Assembly: GCA_963931925.1 (NCBI GenBank)
Contig: OZ007569.1
Coordinates: forward strand, 71,013,035-71,077,034
Direction: 5' to 3'
Source: Onchidella celtica
Lineage: Eukaryota > Mollusca > Gastropoda > Systellommatophora > Onchidiidae
Length of the DNA: 64,000 bases
The position numbers and the translations under genes were made by a program. Numbering within the stretch: the first letter of the stretch is position 1; each line of letters opens with the position of its first letter. The notes beneath the pieces were generated by a model, which saw only the letters and a list, made by a program, of their open reading frames with translations, did no database searches and had not been told where the DNA came from. Positions 15,101-25,700 of the stretch are shown in pieces.

Positions 15101-15461
15101 GCTGCAGCAGAACAAACAGTCAAAGCAGTTAGGATGCAGAATGTCATGGTCATCCCTGACCAACGGAGGTCATTACTATAAGTTTTGATTTGTTCATGTT
15201 TGCTTGGAGAAGTTGGTTTTTTTTGTTGTTTTTTTCGGTGGTTTAGTATTTTCTTTCTCTTTTTTTTTTGTATGGTTTTCATCTCTGTTTAATGATTTCA
15301 AACGATGGATTTAAGAGAAATTTGCTGAATTTCTTTTGCAGGATGACAAACCATGGGACTGGGATCGGTTGTTTACCGAAGTGTCCTCGGATCTGCGAGC
15401 GGAGTTGGAGAAACAGGAAACTGATGCTGATGAAGATAAATCTTTAGAAGCAGAGCAGTGA
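188..15461 (+). CDS. IFT43: IFT43, intraflagellar transport protein 43 homologue (3' eight exons; 5' end outside window)
   Basis: Exons read as 188-292, 660-730, 2713-2751, 9631-9680, 13224-13296, 13845-13920, 14391-14453 and 15342-15461 (TGA stop), 597 nt. All phases join without a break, giving 198 residues; the initiator exon lies upstream. IFT43 is a small subunit of the IFT-A complex, which drives retrograde transport in cilia. The recognisable family core is in the last four exons: IPVIPELEEQQEDD, VNRVATYRELDNDLLKQAAF, then DIDLKLLTKALFP and DDKPWDWDRLFTEVSSDL, close to the vertebrate DIPIIPDLEE / MTYRDLDNDLMK / WDWDHLFTEVSSE blocks. The N-terminal part (GRRAAP, SGWDEEAPARK, a D/E-rich stretch) is low-complexity, as in the family. 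The first visible intron appears to use a GC donor (see 293). A phase-preserving optional exon may lie at 4050-4157. The gene converges on SPATA17. Identity is strong; the first two exons are less certain. Confidence 0.9.
293..659 (+). other. IFT43: Putative GC-AG intron of IFT43
   Basis: The exon starting at 188 must end in phase 0 to join the next exon (660, reading D-G-P-P-G-R-P). No GT gives that phase before the in-frame TAA at 308-310, but GCAAGT at 293-298, right after the codons for D-A-S, does. GCAAGT is the usual extended consensus of the rare GC donor class. The acceptor is TTTTACTCAG ending at 659. The alternative GT sites at 297 and 307 would shift the downstream frame. Confidence 0.6.
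4050..4157 (+). CDS. IFT43: Possible IFT43 cassette exon (36 codons, phase 2 to 2)
   Basis: Inside the 6.9-kb third intron, an acceptor-like CCCTCACCAG ends at 4049 and a donor-like GTAACA begins at 4158. The enclosed 108 nt is a multiple of three, enters and leaves in phase 2 like the flanking exons (2751 and 9631), and is open: it would add a segment with SLFSARKPEGPRPREIWQ followed by the acidic stretch DEDDDMEG. Composition resembles the acidic N-terminal half of IFT43. The donor is weak, and nothing equivalent is known to me in vertebrate IFT43, so it could be alternative, lineage-specific or spurious. Confidence 0.4.
5492..5776. mobile_element. MITE-like element with imperfect terminal inverted repeats
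   Basis: The left end CAGAGCTATACAATAGAC (5492 on) matches the reverse complement of the right end, CAGAGCTCTATAGATAGAC (ending 5776), with small gaps; both continue into AGAG(A/T)GGG. A second, perfect 14-bp inverted pair (AAAAGGAGGGCAAG, 5602-5615 and 5687-5700) sits inside. Both outer ends touch TA, compatible with a Tc1/mariner-type TA duplication, but this is not decisive. It lies in an IFT43 intron and has no coding capacity. Confidence 0.5.
7783..8069. repeat. 29-bp minisatellite, about 10 copies
   Basis: Unit AAATTATGACTAAACTTTAT plus CATACCCAC, 29 bp, repeated with few substitutions (TCATACC, TTATACC, TTACACC, TCGTACC variants). Located in the 6.9-kb intron of IFT43. Confidence 0.95.
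8076..8272. repeat. 41-bp minisatellite, about 5 copies, diverging
   Basis: Units begin TTTGTACCACTTTGTTCTGG and continue CCACAAGTTATGGCAACTCAT. The first two copies are identical; the third is internally truncated and the last two have drifted. It directly follows the 29-bp array. Confidence 0.85.
8474..9128. repeat. 27/28-bp minisatellite, about 24 copies, with a 137-bp higher-order duplication
   Basis: Unit GGATAAATTGGTAAATAGGG plus GTTGTAG. A block of about five units starting at GGTTTTACAG (8494) recurs at 8631, a 137-bp higher-order period. Because 27 is divisible by three, open frames run through the array on both strands; these are by-products of the repeat, not genes. Confidence 0.95.
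9702..9822. repeat. GAGT-rich microsatellite
   Basis: GAGTGAGTGAG-type tetranucleotide repeat with interruptions, just downstream of the IFT43 exon ending at 9680. Confidence 0.85.
11268..11462. mobile_element. Foldback MITE, copy A
   Basis: Ends are inverted copies: ACTTAGCTTAGGC at left and GCCTAGGCTTAGACTT at right. The inversion continues inward through matching blocks around CAGCTGGTTGGATGGTGA / TCACCATCCAACTGG. A related copy lies 0.7 kb downstream at 11994-12177. Both lie in an IFT43 intron. Confidence 0.65.
11994..12177. mobile_element. Foldback MITE, copy B
   Basis: Same family as 11268-11462: TTTAGCCTAG at left, CACACCTAGGCTAAGTC at right, with inner arms TTTTCATTGG / GATCAAAATCAG and TTGGATGTGACG / CGACAACATCC. 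The copies have diverged, so the insertions are not recent. Confidence 0.6.
12311..13010 (+). repeat. Two copies of a dispersed repeat (family R1)
   Basis: Copies at about 12311-12418 and 12908-13010 share a frame: AAAACCAC(A/T)G, AAATTT, GTCACAGC, GGGCTTG, GTT(A/G)AAATA, an A-rich run, then TATGTTGC. Further copies are seen at 36418-36495 (-), 47385-47490 (+), 49985-50115 (-), 53605-53700 (-) and 58975-59075 (-). Confidence 0.6.
14852..15075 (+). pseudogene. Decayed LINE ORF2 C-terminal fragment
   Basis: One frame reads HPQFRLRDACKRDRKAVDI (about 14858-14915); after a frameshift near 14920 another reads LANDHVKWRSTLHQQLKTGK (about 14926-14990) and KKKLMNAVVDKQAHRKS before a stop at 15073. 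The pattern LR(Y/F)KD.CKRD.K...I, then WR..L...LK.GE, then .DK.ARRK is characteristic of the tail of non-LTR retrotransposon ORF2 proteins widespread in molluscs and fish (family knowledge). It lies in the last IFT43 intron, is frameshifted and short, and is dead. Confidence 0.6.
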
Positions 15462-16317
15462 GGCTGATTATGGCGTTCCATCTTGTTAATTTTGTTGTGG
15501 ACTGACCTGTTCTTATGGCATACCATTTGGTTAGGTTTGTGTATCCTGAGTGATAGTTATTATGAATGGGCAAATTGCTCTTGTTGTTTGTCAGTGTATG
15601 GATTGCAGGTGGGTATGATTTTACATGTGGCAAAAACATGAAGCTGGTGAGATTTATTCAGGCTCATTTATGGCAGCTTATTTGAGACAAATTTTTTTTT
15701 TCCAATCCCCATGGAGTTAAATAATGTGAAACCAGATTACGTGAGCAGAGCCAGTGACTTGAGAACGGCTGAAGACAACTTTTAAAAATGAAACTAGGCA
15801 ATTGATAAAATGTTAAAATGACTCAAAAGATTATTTTCTCCTTCAGCCTTGTCCTATATCCATGCGTTTCACAAAGGCATTTCTGCTTTTCCAGCTCTTC
15901 AACTTTGACCTGAAGTTAACTCATTTCGGGCTCCTGGAAGCATATATTTTTTAATTTCCAGGCACCTAATTTTCTTTTGTCATTGAGATATGAATTTTCT
16001 TCTCTGTGAATCTGGTCACATGGATATCTTTTTCATTCTTAAGAGACAAAACATAGAGACTGAAAGCTCAGTTTTGAAAAGATTGGGAATGGTCCTTATT
16101 CTAGCTTTAATCTGCGATAGTGAAATCCTAATTATATATATTATATCATGTCCAGACCAGTTGATAGATTCATCTTGATACTGATTACATAATATAAATC
16201 TCTACTTGTCAAACACTTCTTGTGTCATCTTTGCTGTTGTTTTGTCACACACAGGATAGGGATGAGTGTATCTTTTTTGTGGATGAATACTTTTTCACGG
16301 TCGAATAGTTTGTGTTG

Positions 16318-16570
16318 GGTGGAGGTTTTGTCTTGGATGAATATTTTGTCTTGGTTGAATATTTGGTTATGAATGAGTATTTTGTCTTGGTTGAAATATT
16401 TTGTCTTGGATGAATATTTTGTCTTGGGTGAATGTTTTATCGTGGATGAAAATTTGTCTTGGATGAATATTTTGTCTTGGTTGAATGTTTTATCATGGAG
16501 GAACACTTTGTCTTGGATGAATATTTTGTCTTGGTTGAATGTTTTATCGTGGATGAATATTTTGTTTTGT
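16318..16570. repeat. 18-bp minisatellite in the IFT43 3' UTR
   Basis: Unit GTCTTGGATGAATATTTT with variants (GTCTTGGTTGAATGTTTT, ATCGTGGATGAA...), about 14 copies. It lies between the IFT43 stop (15461) and its likely poly(A) signal (16648), so it is probably transcribed. The hexacodon period creates open frames on both strands that are not genes. Confidence 0.9.
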
Positions 16571-16647
16571 TTGAATTTGTTCTTTCATATTTCCTTTTGC
16601 TCTAGTTTTCATTCCTATACAGACTTATCTGAGATACATGTATTGTA

Positions 16648-16653
16648 AATAAA
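16648..16653 (+). terminator. IFT43: Likely IFT43 poly(A) signal
   Basis: AATAAA followed within about 25 bases by a GT-rich stretch (TGTTGTGCCTTTGTGTTTG). This gives a 3' UTR of about 1.2 kb after the stop at 15461. Confidence 0.6.
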
Positions 16654-16679
16654 CTATGAACTGGAATAATATTCTGTTG

Positions 16680-17895
16680 TGCCTTTGTGTTTGAGTTTTA
16701 GGATGCATTGTGATGATTGTTACACTCTGACATACAAGGTCAGACATGGGCAACTTATGGCCTGACAGCAGGATCCAGCCCACCAAGCAATTTTGGCTGC
16801 CCTCGGAAGTTGATCGAAAATTACATTACACACCAGTCAAAGAGCTGTAGAAAAATAAATACATGTATAACACAGCATTTTCTTTTCTGTCTAATTACTT
16901 TACAGAGCAAGTTATCCACAAACTGTGATCCTGTCAAAACCTCATTCATTCCATCACTTTTCATCTCTGAAAATTTCATGACTGTACATTTCTGTCATTT
17001 TTTTCAAAAAGTGTTACCAAATTGTAACACATGTAGTAGATTTATCATTCTGAACAAGTGAAAGTTATTTTTAGAAAATTAATGTTTCATTACTTTAGAT
17101 TAACATCGACAACTCGCATAAGATTTGCAGTAATTATTTCTAAAAATAAGGAGAATACGAGAATATTAACTTTCCTGCCATGGTAAGTAAGGTGTTATAA
17201 GCAATCTATTGAGGTGTGCTGCGGTTTCTTGCTTAGATACCTTTGATACTTTCCAGAATATTGCATCCATGTGAGATTCATTCTATATTATCAGTTTATG
17301 GCACTACAGTTGTTTTGCAAACAATGTTCAAAATAAAAAGTATTATGTGCTGAGCAATACACAACCAACCAGAAAAGAACAAAGGTCATGTTCAATCTGT
17401 ATTGACCGTTTTACTCCCATGCCAGAATCCTAGCAGTGGACTTTACCACAAGGTAGGAATTCTACACTTGTCTTAATGCCAGAATCCTAGCAGTGGACTT
17501 TTCCACAAGATAGGAATGTCTACACTTGTCTTAATGCCAGAATCCTAGCAGTGGACTTTTCCACAAGATAGGAATGTCTACACTTGTTTTAATGCCAGAA
17601 TCCTAGCAGTGGACTATACCACAAGATAGGAATGTCTACACTTGTCTTAATGCCAGAATCCTAGCAGTGGACTTTACCACAAGATAGGAATGTCTACACT
17701 TGTCTTAATGCCAGAATCCTAGCAGTGGACTTTACCACAAGATAGGAATGTCTACACTTGTCTTAATGCCAGAATCCCAGCAGTGGACATCCATAACATC
17801 TGTATAATCCCACCATAATATGACTGCGCCCACTGATCAAATACCTGAATATTGCAGGATTAATAAGTAACCAAACAAACAAAATAAGCTTTCCA
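16680..17895. other. Intergenic gap between convergent IFT43 and SPATA17 poly(A) sites
   Basis: No coding exon is supported; the open frame at 16717-17061 has no recognisable features. The gap holds the 58-bp minisatellite at 17419-17790. Confidence 0.6.
17419..17790. repeat. 58-bp minisatellite, about 6.4 copies, highly homogeneous
   Basis: Unit begins ATGCCAGAATCCTAGCAGTG and continues GACTTTTCCACAAGATAGGA ATGTCTACACTTGTCTTA. Copy starts are 58 bp apart from 17419 to 17767, with very few substitutions, implying recent amplification. Confidence 0.95.
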
Positions 17896-17919
17896 ATGCA
17901 CATGCTAACTGACCAGATT

Positions 17920-17925
17920 TTTATT
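17920..17925 (-). terminator. SPATA17: Likely SPATA17 poly(A) signal
   Basis: Reads AATAAA on the - strand, followed downstream (lower coordinates) by a T/GT-rich stretch TTTTGTTTGTTTGGTT. This implies a 3' UTR of about 1.8 kb that includes the 31-bp repeat at 17946. Confidence 0.5.
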
Positions 17926-17945
17926 TAAGTTTGTGAAAGTATATA

Positions 17946-18032
17946 CAGACTTTTTCACATGTATGCTTGTGATACACAGACTTTTTCGCATGTATGCTTG
18001 TGATACACAGACTTTTTCACATGTATGCTTGT
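17946..18032. repeat. 31-bp tandem repeat, 2.8 copies
   Basis: Unit CAGACTTTTTCACATGTATG plus CTTGTGATACA; one A-to-G difference in the second copy. Within the predicted SPATA17 3' UTR. Confidence 0.9.
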
Positions 18033-18564
18033 AAAAAAAATAATAAAAGCAACACAGAATTCTGTGATGTCAGCTTCCTATGTACACAGCATCAGATTAT
18101 ACTAATGACAATGATCAAATATATTAAAGCACTTTGTTGTGACTGTCTGACTCAAGCCATTGAAAATTTCAATTTCAACAACTTGGTAATGTTTGAGTAT
18201 TCTATATTCCAACAATGGACAATATAAACAGCAGCAGTGAAGCATTTGAATTCACAGCTGGGAGTTTCTTGCCCTCAAGTCATTGTGATGACAGACAGGT
18301 GAAAAGTCTCCTACAATAAACAAAATAAAATAATACAGAGTGACTAATTAGGCCAGGTGGCCAGATTTGGCCTTGCTTGCACAGTGACCTTTGGGGAAAG
18401 TGCAAGAGTAAAGGTGAGAAGTAGGTTTGGCTCATAGACCTCCAGAACTTTACTGAATGTTTCTCTTCACCGAAGCAGGTTTTTAGAACAAAAATCGTTC
18501 GCCTATAAATAGATATGACAGCACCACAGCTATGCTATATTTTAAACAATATTACACCACATTT

Positions 18565-18895
18565 GAAATGTTGCACTTTCAATCACTTAATCCATTTCCT
18601 GGAATTCAAATATTTCCGAGTCACCCTCCCACAACAAGTGAGATAAAGTCACACAGCCACGAGTGACACAATGTCACACAGCCACAGGCAACACATTATC
18701 ATACAACCACAAGCAATGCGATGTCACAATACAATTGAAGTGTTGCATTTTCAATCACTTAATCCACTTCATGGAATTTAAATATTTGCGACCCAATCTT
18801 CCACAACAAGTGATACAATGTCACTTAGCCACAAGGTAGGCCTACATGATGTTACATAGCCACAAGTGACACATCAACACATAGCCTCAAGAAAG
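18565..18895. repeat. Diverged tandem duplication with short GTCACACAGCCACAAGTGACACA repeats
   Basis: CAATCACTTAATCCATTTCC...GGAATTCAAATATTT recurs about 180 bp later as CAATCACTTAATCCACTTCA...GGAATTTAAATATTT. Each is followed by repeats of the type CACA(C/T)AGCCACAAG(T/C)GACAC. Within the predicted SPATA17 3' UTR. Confidence 0.7.
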
Positions 18896-19706
18896 AACTC
18901 CATTTGGACACCAGTGCCTTCAGTCACAATAATGATTATGTCACAAACTTCCCGGACATGGTTGTTCATGTTAGTTTGACCATTATCATAATCATGTCAT
19001 GTTGTTATAAGAGTTGGTGATGGTTGTGGTGTTAAAGATGAAGTTGTTGTTGTTTTGGTTGTGTTGATGATACTACCATGGTACAGAAGTAACAACTGAG
19101 ACCAAAGAAAACGAAAAAAGAAAATCAAATTAAACAAAAATGGAGACAAAACTGCTATCACTCTTTTCCATCTCATCTCTCTCTCTAACAAATAGGACAC
19201 ACATCTGGATGTCAATCACATCTGAGCCTGTACAATATGACATATTTTACTTATAACTGGCCAGCATTTCATATAATGATGTAGTTAGCGTGGTAACATA
19301 GTTACCCTGAAAATGTCATGATAACCTAAGATCTGACATTGATCATTATCTGGGGTCACTAGATATTAACAAGGCCTCTGAAGATCTCCAAAAGAGTTCA
19401 TGACATGTAAAGGAAGAAATCCAGGCAGAAAAAAAAAAAAAAAAATCTGTCACTTATGCAGTCATTTTCTCAAAACAGGGGAGAGTACTTTTCAGATCTA
19501 AAAAAATGTTTGTGAAAGAGTTATCTCACCATTGCACTGCCCTGTCAATAATTACCAACAGTGTCACCATAACATGAGATAATCTATTGTTTCAAGCGTC
19601 CCATGACAAATTCCCATATTATTACTCTTGCTTGTTTGTGTGAAGAATGTTTGGCTAGCAACAAAATAGTTATGACCACGGGCTAGGAGGTGCTTGAGCA
19701 TGCATG

Positions 19707-22700
19707 TCACACTTGGCCTTGAGAATACGTGTCGTTGAGCTTGTCAAAAATGGGAATTGGTGGTACCAGAGACTTGAAGTTCTGTTGGGAAAAAAAAAAA
19801 AAACAACTGTACATAAACCCAGTATGAAAAATTTCAGGTCATTTTGAGCAAATTTAACGCTCTGTCTGTCTCTCTCTCTTTCTCTCTCTCTGTGTCTCTT
19901 TCTCTCTCTCTCTTTCTCTCTCTGTCTGTCTCTCTGTGTCTATTTCTTTCTCTCTCTCTCTTTTTCTTTCTCTCTCTCTCTTTCTCTCTCTCTCCCTCTC
20001 TCTCCTCTTTCTCTCTCTCACTCCGGTTATCAGGCCTTGCCCTAGTTTTTTCATTAAATAAACAGCAATTTGCTATTTGAAATTTCTAATTAAATCCACT
20101 GAAACATAAAGGAAATCTGCATTTATTTTTCAACAAATCTCCCTATAACGATCAAATTTTCAATGTAAATGAACTGAGATAAGAAGAATCCATGAAAAAA
20201 CTGCAATCTGAAACTGCTTTCCCCAAACACAATCAGTGTAAAACACAATCTGATCCTACTCTTATTTAGGAACAAAGGGGGAATAATTTCACTAATGGCT
20301 GGTCATTTTTCCTACTAGTATCACAATAAAACACCACAAGGCATATTCATCAGTTGGCAAATACTCACCCATGAACATACATGGTTGTCCAGAGTTTCTT
20401 CCCTGAAGTATTTGGTTCCATACGGCAAATGTCCAAATTTGGATGTTGTGTGTAGCAGGGGCTCATAAGGAACAAAACGGTGCGTAAAAGGCTGCAAACT
20501 GCAGAATGACAGATGACAAACTGGTTATTTAGATATAATTATAAACATGAAGTAAACAAGTAGAACTAATGCTTAGACATCCATATGAAATAAAACATTT
20601 CTCTTGCCAGTGAAAGTAATACTTGCACATACATATTAAGTAAAAAAAAATTCTCAATCCAGTAAAACTAATACTTGGACTTATACATGAAGTGAAACAA
20701 AATTACAGAGTCCGTGTGTTGGAGTCTATTGTACACAAAAATTAGCAGAAACTTTTCTGTTCTTTTTCATTGGTCATTGGTGTTTCCAATTAACATTAAC
20801 AATTCTCCCTGAAATTTGTCATCTCAAAATCCAGTCAGATCCTCCTACATCTGCCACCTCTAGATGGATGTTTTTATAGTAAACACACATCTTTGTGAAT
20901 AACACTCAGTACATAAAACGGATGCCCTACTAAAGCTCTGTATCCCATGGTACTAGTACCCCACGGCTGTTCTCCGGCGTGCTTTTAGTTTCTTGCCCGG
21001 CGGCCAGGTCAAAAGCGGTCAAAAGGTCAGTCACGCCCCAGTGCACCCACGCCCGCCGATGCCGTCGGCTTATCACCAATTAGCACTTTTTTAAACAGTC
21101 ACGGCCAAGACAGAACATAGTGCATGCTTCTAATAAAGTGAACATCATAAAGTCCAATTCGTGAACTTTTCTCTTGTATAATTTTTAAATATTTGACATT
21201 GATCTCTAAAGAATAAAAGAAAAGAAAAGAGTGGCGTAAAATCCACTATTTTTACTAAGTGTGTGGATCATTAAATTCTTATTTTCAGCCGTATAAAGCC
21301 GGGGATTGTCATGAAACTGATATTTTCTTAAAGGTGATTTATTATCTTTTCTGGTTCTATAAATCTGGATTGACGCACACTTCTCGTTCAGTTACAATTC
21401 ATTTTCAAAAATCGACGTGGTCAACTTCAGACATACCCGTTGACTCACAAGACACAGACAGAAATATAAATGAGGTCTATTACTTATGCAAACATCCAAG
21501 AATTGTGTACGATATCCCAAGTAGTATAGACATGAATAAAACTAAGGCAAGCCCTCCATCAGGGAATGAATAATCTTTATCTGATGAATTACAGTGCATG
21601 CCTGAACAAAATTACACCACTGACAACATGAAATAAATGCGTACGATAAGTCTAACATAATAACAGAAAATCAATAATCTTAAGGCCACACCTCTAATTA
21701 GTCACATTCCTTGCTCATTTCTATTATTAACACAAATTAGAAGGAAAAAAAGTTGTTCAAGTTGCGTTACGGTATACTGGAAGCGTGTTTGGAGACTAAA
21801 TGACTGAAATCGAAGTGTTCTGTGTTTTCTGTGCACTCTTCTGTTTTGCTTGAACTAGTGACTGTAAATCTTGAGTTTGAGATGTTTGTAAAAGATTGGA
21901 TTGCATGAATGTTTGTAACTGTGTGGCTTTTCTGTGTACTGTAACTATTAGGTAATAAGACGGATGCTCTCCGGTTTTGACTTATTTTACAAACTTGTCT
22001 TTATTCAGAACGAATTGTTCTTGTACGCACTTTTCACCCTTCGAGTTGAAGATTGGAGGTGTTCCGCAATCAACTAATTGTGGTTTTTGTTTAATTGACG
22101 TGGACTGAGCAGTTGGTGGTAGTGTCAAAACTAATTTCCGCTACTGTTGGCTGTGTATTGTCCATGGATGTATCAAAGGTGGATTGTTGGTTCAGTAATG
22201 GAAAAGATTGTTATGTCTGATTTATTTGGCGTGGATTGAGCAGTGACTGGCAGAGTGAAGCTAATTTCGGCTGATGTTTACTGTGTATTGTCTGTAAACG
22301 GTCTAACTGTATTGTGTACAATTGAATTGGGCGGGTGCTCTGGTAATGTCTGAGTGGTGTTTCAGTGTGTCAGCGTGTGTGTTTTGTGTGTACTATGGAC
22401 TGACCTGCATGGTGGATCGCTTAACCGTTATACAAGACATGTTGTACACTTTTATTACAAATCAAATAACAATGGATAGCGTGGCCTTAATCACAAATTC
22501 TGTCCACATTTTTTTTTTCGATTTCTCCCCGACCTGTCTGGCTGCCTGCAGTGACTGTTCTCATCTTTTTTTTTTTTTAATTGTTCAGTCTTTGGTGACA
22601 CTTAAAATACAGAAGTGACTTCAAACAAAGAGGAGACGCATTGTAAGTAATAATAAAAACAGTAAAATGTCAGATTTAAAGTCTGCACATAAGAGCTATC

Positions 22701-25700
22701 GCCCGTTTCTATTTTTCTCTGTTTTGTCAACATTCTTTCACCGCATAATCTGCACAGTTCATTCAAAAACCATGTGTCTTTCCTTACAATGCTCCATACT
22801 ACGGTAACAATAACGTAAATCTATAGAGGGTATGAAGAAAATCCTCGCATAACTCAGCTACTAAAGGTGTGCGCCATGGGAAACTTTCACACAGTAAATG
22901 TAAATGAATACTGCTTCATTTGAATGTAATTTTATTTATTTTATGGGCTTCATTGCCGAGATTTGGGTTAATTAATGTGAACAATGCCTTTACTTTTAAA
23001 GAAAATACACATGTTTGTAAAACGTGTTTTCTGAAAGAACTAAGAGGAATAGACCAGAATAATTTGTATCATCAAACACACAAAAAGCAGAACAAACACA
23101 TAGTGGTCACAACACAATGTTGACTTTAGCACCGATAGTGAAATAATGGGGTGAAAGAATGTGATATCAAAGCTGGACCACCCAGATAGTGCGGAACGCT
23201 GATGCGAGCGCATGCTGCCTAGGGGAATACCCTGCACCTGTCAGGCTACCGAGATTTATTACCCCTGGCCACGGCAAACTAAACGCACGCTCTCAGGCCA
23301 TTTCGAACAGCCGTGACCCCTTCCAATAATTCTCTTCTATTACAATGTAGGCTTGTTCATAATCAGATAGTATTTTATCACTTCAAACAATCAATCTGAA
23401 TGTCCAGCTATATTGACATCATGAAGACTTTCTATGCAGGGCTTAACTCACTTGATCCTGGGCATTTTGAGATTTTACAAGCGTTAAATCCTGGGCTTTT
23501 TGAGGGTATTTCAAAAATTCATAAAAAATCTCATAGTCAACCAATTGCAATGCCCTTTGAAATACATTATTTTCAATACAAGAACAGTAAACATGCCAAG
23601 TGAGAAAGTGGTATCTTTTATAGTTTTCTTTTTATGATTTTTTGAAAATGTCATGTAAATCCATTTTCCCGGAAATTTCAATCTAGATCTACCAGGTGGT
23701 TCATACTCTGGACCCTGGCCATCACTGAGCTCAAATCCATAGTCTGAATCACTTGATTCCTCAAAAAATTTCAAAGATATTAGTGCTTGATCTGCTACGC
23801 TTGGGTGACATGTTTACCAAGAAATCACAACAGTGAAGCGATCAGGATGACTTCCCTTACATTGCTATAACCACACAAGTTTTCACCCCAGCTCAATGAA
23901 ACTCAAAACAAAACAAAAGAATTGGCTTAGCAATGGTAAGCTCTGGTTCCTGTATACTCAACGGGATGTAAATAGGCAGAAAAAATATTTAAAAGTCTAT
24001 CCCGTAGGGGGTCCAGGATCCGGAAATTACGACATTCGGCCCATCCCGTGCATGCTACAGGATCCCAATCCAGTGAGTTAAAAGTAAAATGCTATCAAAA
24101 TTTTTCACACATTTACAATCATTTACTCCATATATAAAGACAACCTTTTAAATCTTTTAACAAAAGGAAATGACTCTGGAATGGGCTGGACTTAAAAAAA
24201 AAAAATAATAAAAAAACAGAAAAAAAAACAGAAAATATCCCTCCTCTTTCATTCTTTCTCCCTGAACTACCTCTGACACCCACCACCCTGGACAGACAGA
24301 AGGCAAGTGCTCACAGGACAACAGAAACAAGAAGAACAAAATGTCCTCATGAAACAAAGATCTTCACACCCAGAAGAGTTTGCTCCAGTTTCCCATCTAC
24401 TTACATTGCATCATTGAATCGAGTTGCCCACTCTTCATGTTTCAGTGCCTTCCTGGCTTTCTCCAGTGAGTAAAAGTCTGTGCACACCCGCAGGCTGGGC
24501 TGGAATGGTTTGTAACGTTGTTTCTGGACCTCTTCAGGATTTCGGAATGGTCCCTGAAAATGTCATTATGACCTCATAAGTGTTGTAGTTTTATTCCACT
24601 AGTTCTAGATGAGGCACCCAGCACTGCCCAGAATAAACCTATGTTCCCACCCTTCGTTGTCCCTCTCTCTCTTTAAAAACCTGCATTCTTGCTTTAGATC
24701 CCACACCTATCAGGGCATTATGCACCAAATTATTCAGTCTCCTATGCCCCGAGCTTATCTATGACAGCCAAAAAAACATTTTTTTTAAATACACCCAAAA
24801 AATCAGTGTCATATCACAACAATATTTTTAAGATCAAGTCAATGGCCATGAAATTGTCACACAATATGCCCCGGCAGCAATTGGCAAAAAGATGGATGAT
24901 CTTGGCAGTTTGGCTATGTGAGTGATTGGATCTGATACAAACTGATCACTAAAGCATTTAACTAAATTCATTCACTACCGCACGAGTTACAGGCCATTAT
25001 GTCTGTGTCTACTGTGTCTATAATTTTATTTCATTTTTATGTCTTTACATGAGGTTACTCTTTACAATGTCTGATTCAAGGCTAAGATGGGATTCTGTTA
25101 CTTACCTGTGGCTTTGTGACCAGCGGTGGCAAGACCATGGGGACATTAGAGTTGTAGTTCTTACAAACTGGGTCAAATTCTGGCAACGTTTTCCTCTCTT
25201 TTTTATGGGAAAGTGGACGAACACTCCGAAGCAGATATTCTCTCTCTGTGGGGTATCTGAGAAATCACAAAATACACTAGGAAATGTACCAGCCTTTCTA
25301 TTTATTCCTAGTCAAATTAATGGCCTACAACAACAATGAAAGTATTAATATTTCTTGCAAAGATTACCTAAAAAAAATTTTTAAAAAGGAAACAACAGCT
25401 AAATTTTCAACTTACTTCCATGCCAAATGTGATAACTTGGCAGTGAGCGACAAACAGCAACAAAAAACAACAATAATGCAAATTTTTTAAAACCTAAATG
25501 TGAGAATGATGAAGATGACAATTAGGACAGGAACCAAATCATTTCCTTTTGCTACAGTAAATTATTCTCAACTGAAGCTGATTAGAGTGACTCATAAACA
25601 GGGTGGATTATCAGAATTCAGTAACACAGAAGTAGATTCTCGACCATTACTGTACTCACGGTAAGAACGGAGAGTTGTAGATGCCAGGAAGGACTTCAGT

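Noticed and set aside
16225-16648. Repeat-protein-like frames (ILSWLN...)
   Set aside because: They follow the 18-bp period of the array in the IFT43 3' UTR.
19844-20080. Ser/Leu-rich and Arg/Glu-rich open frames
   Set aside because: Low-complexity TC tract.
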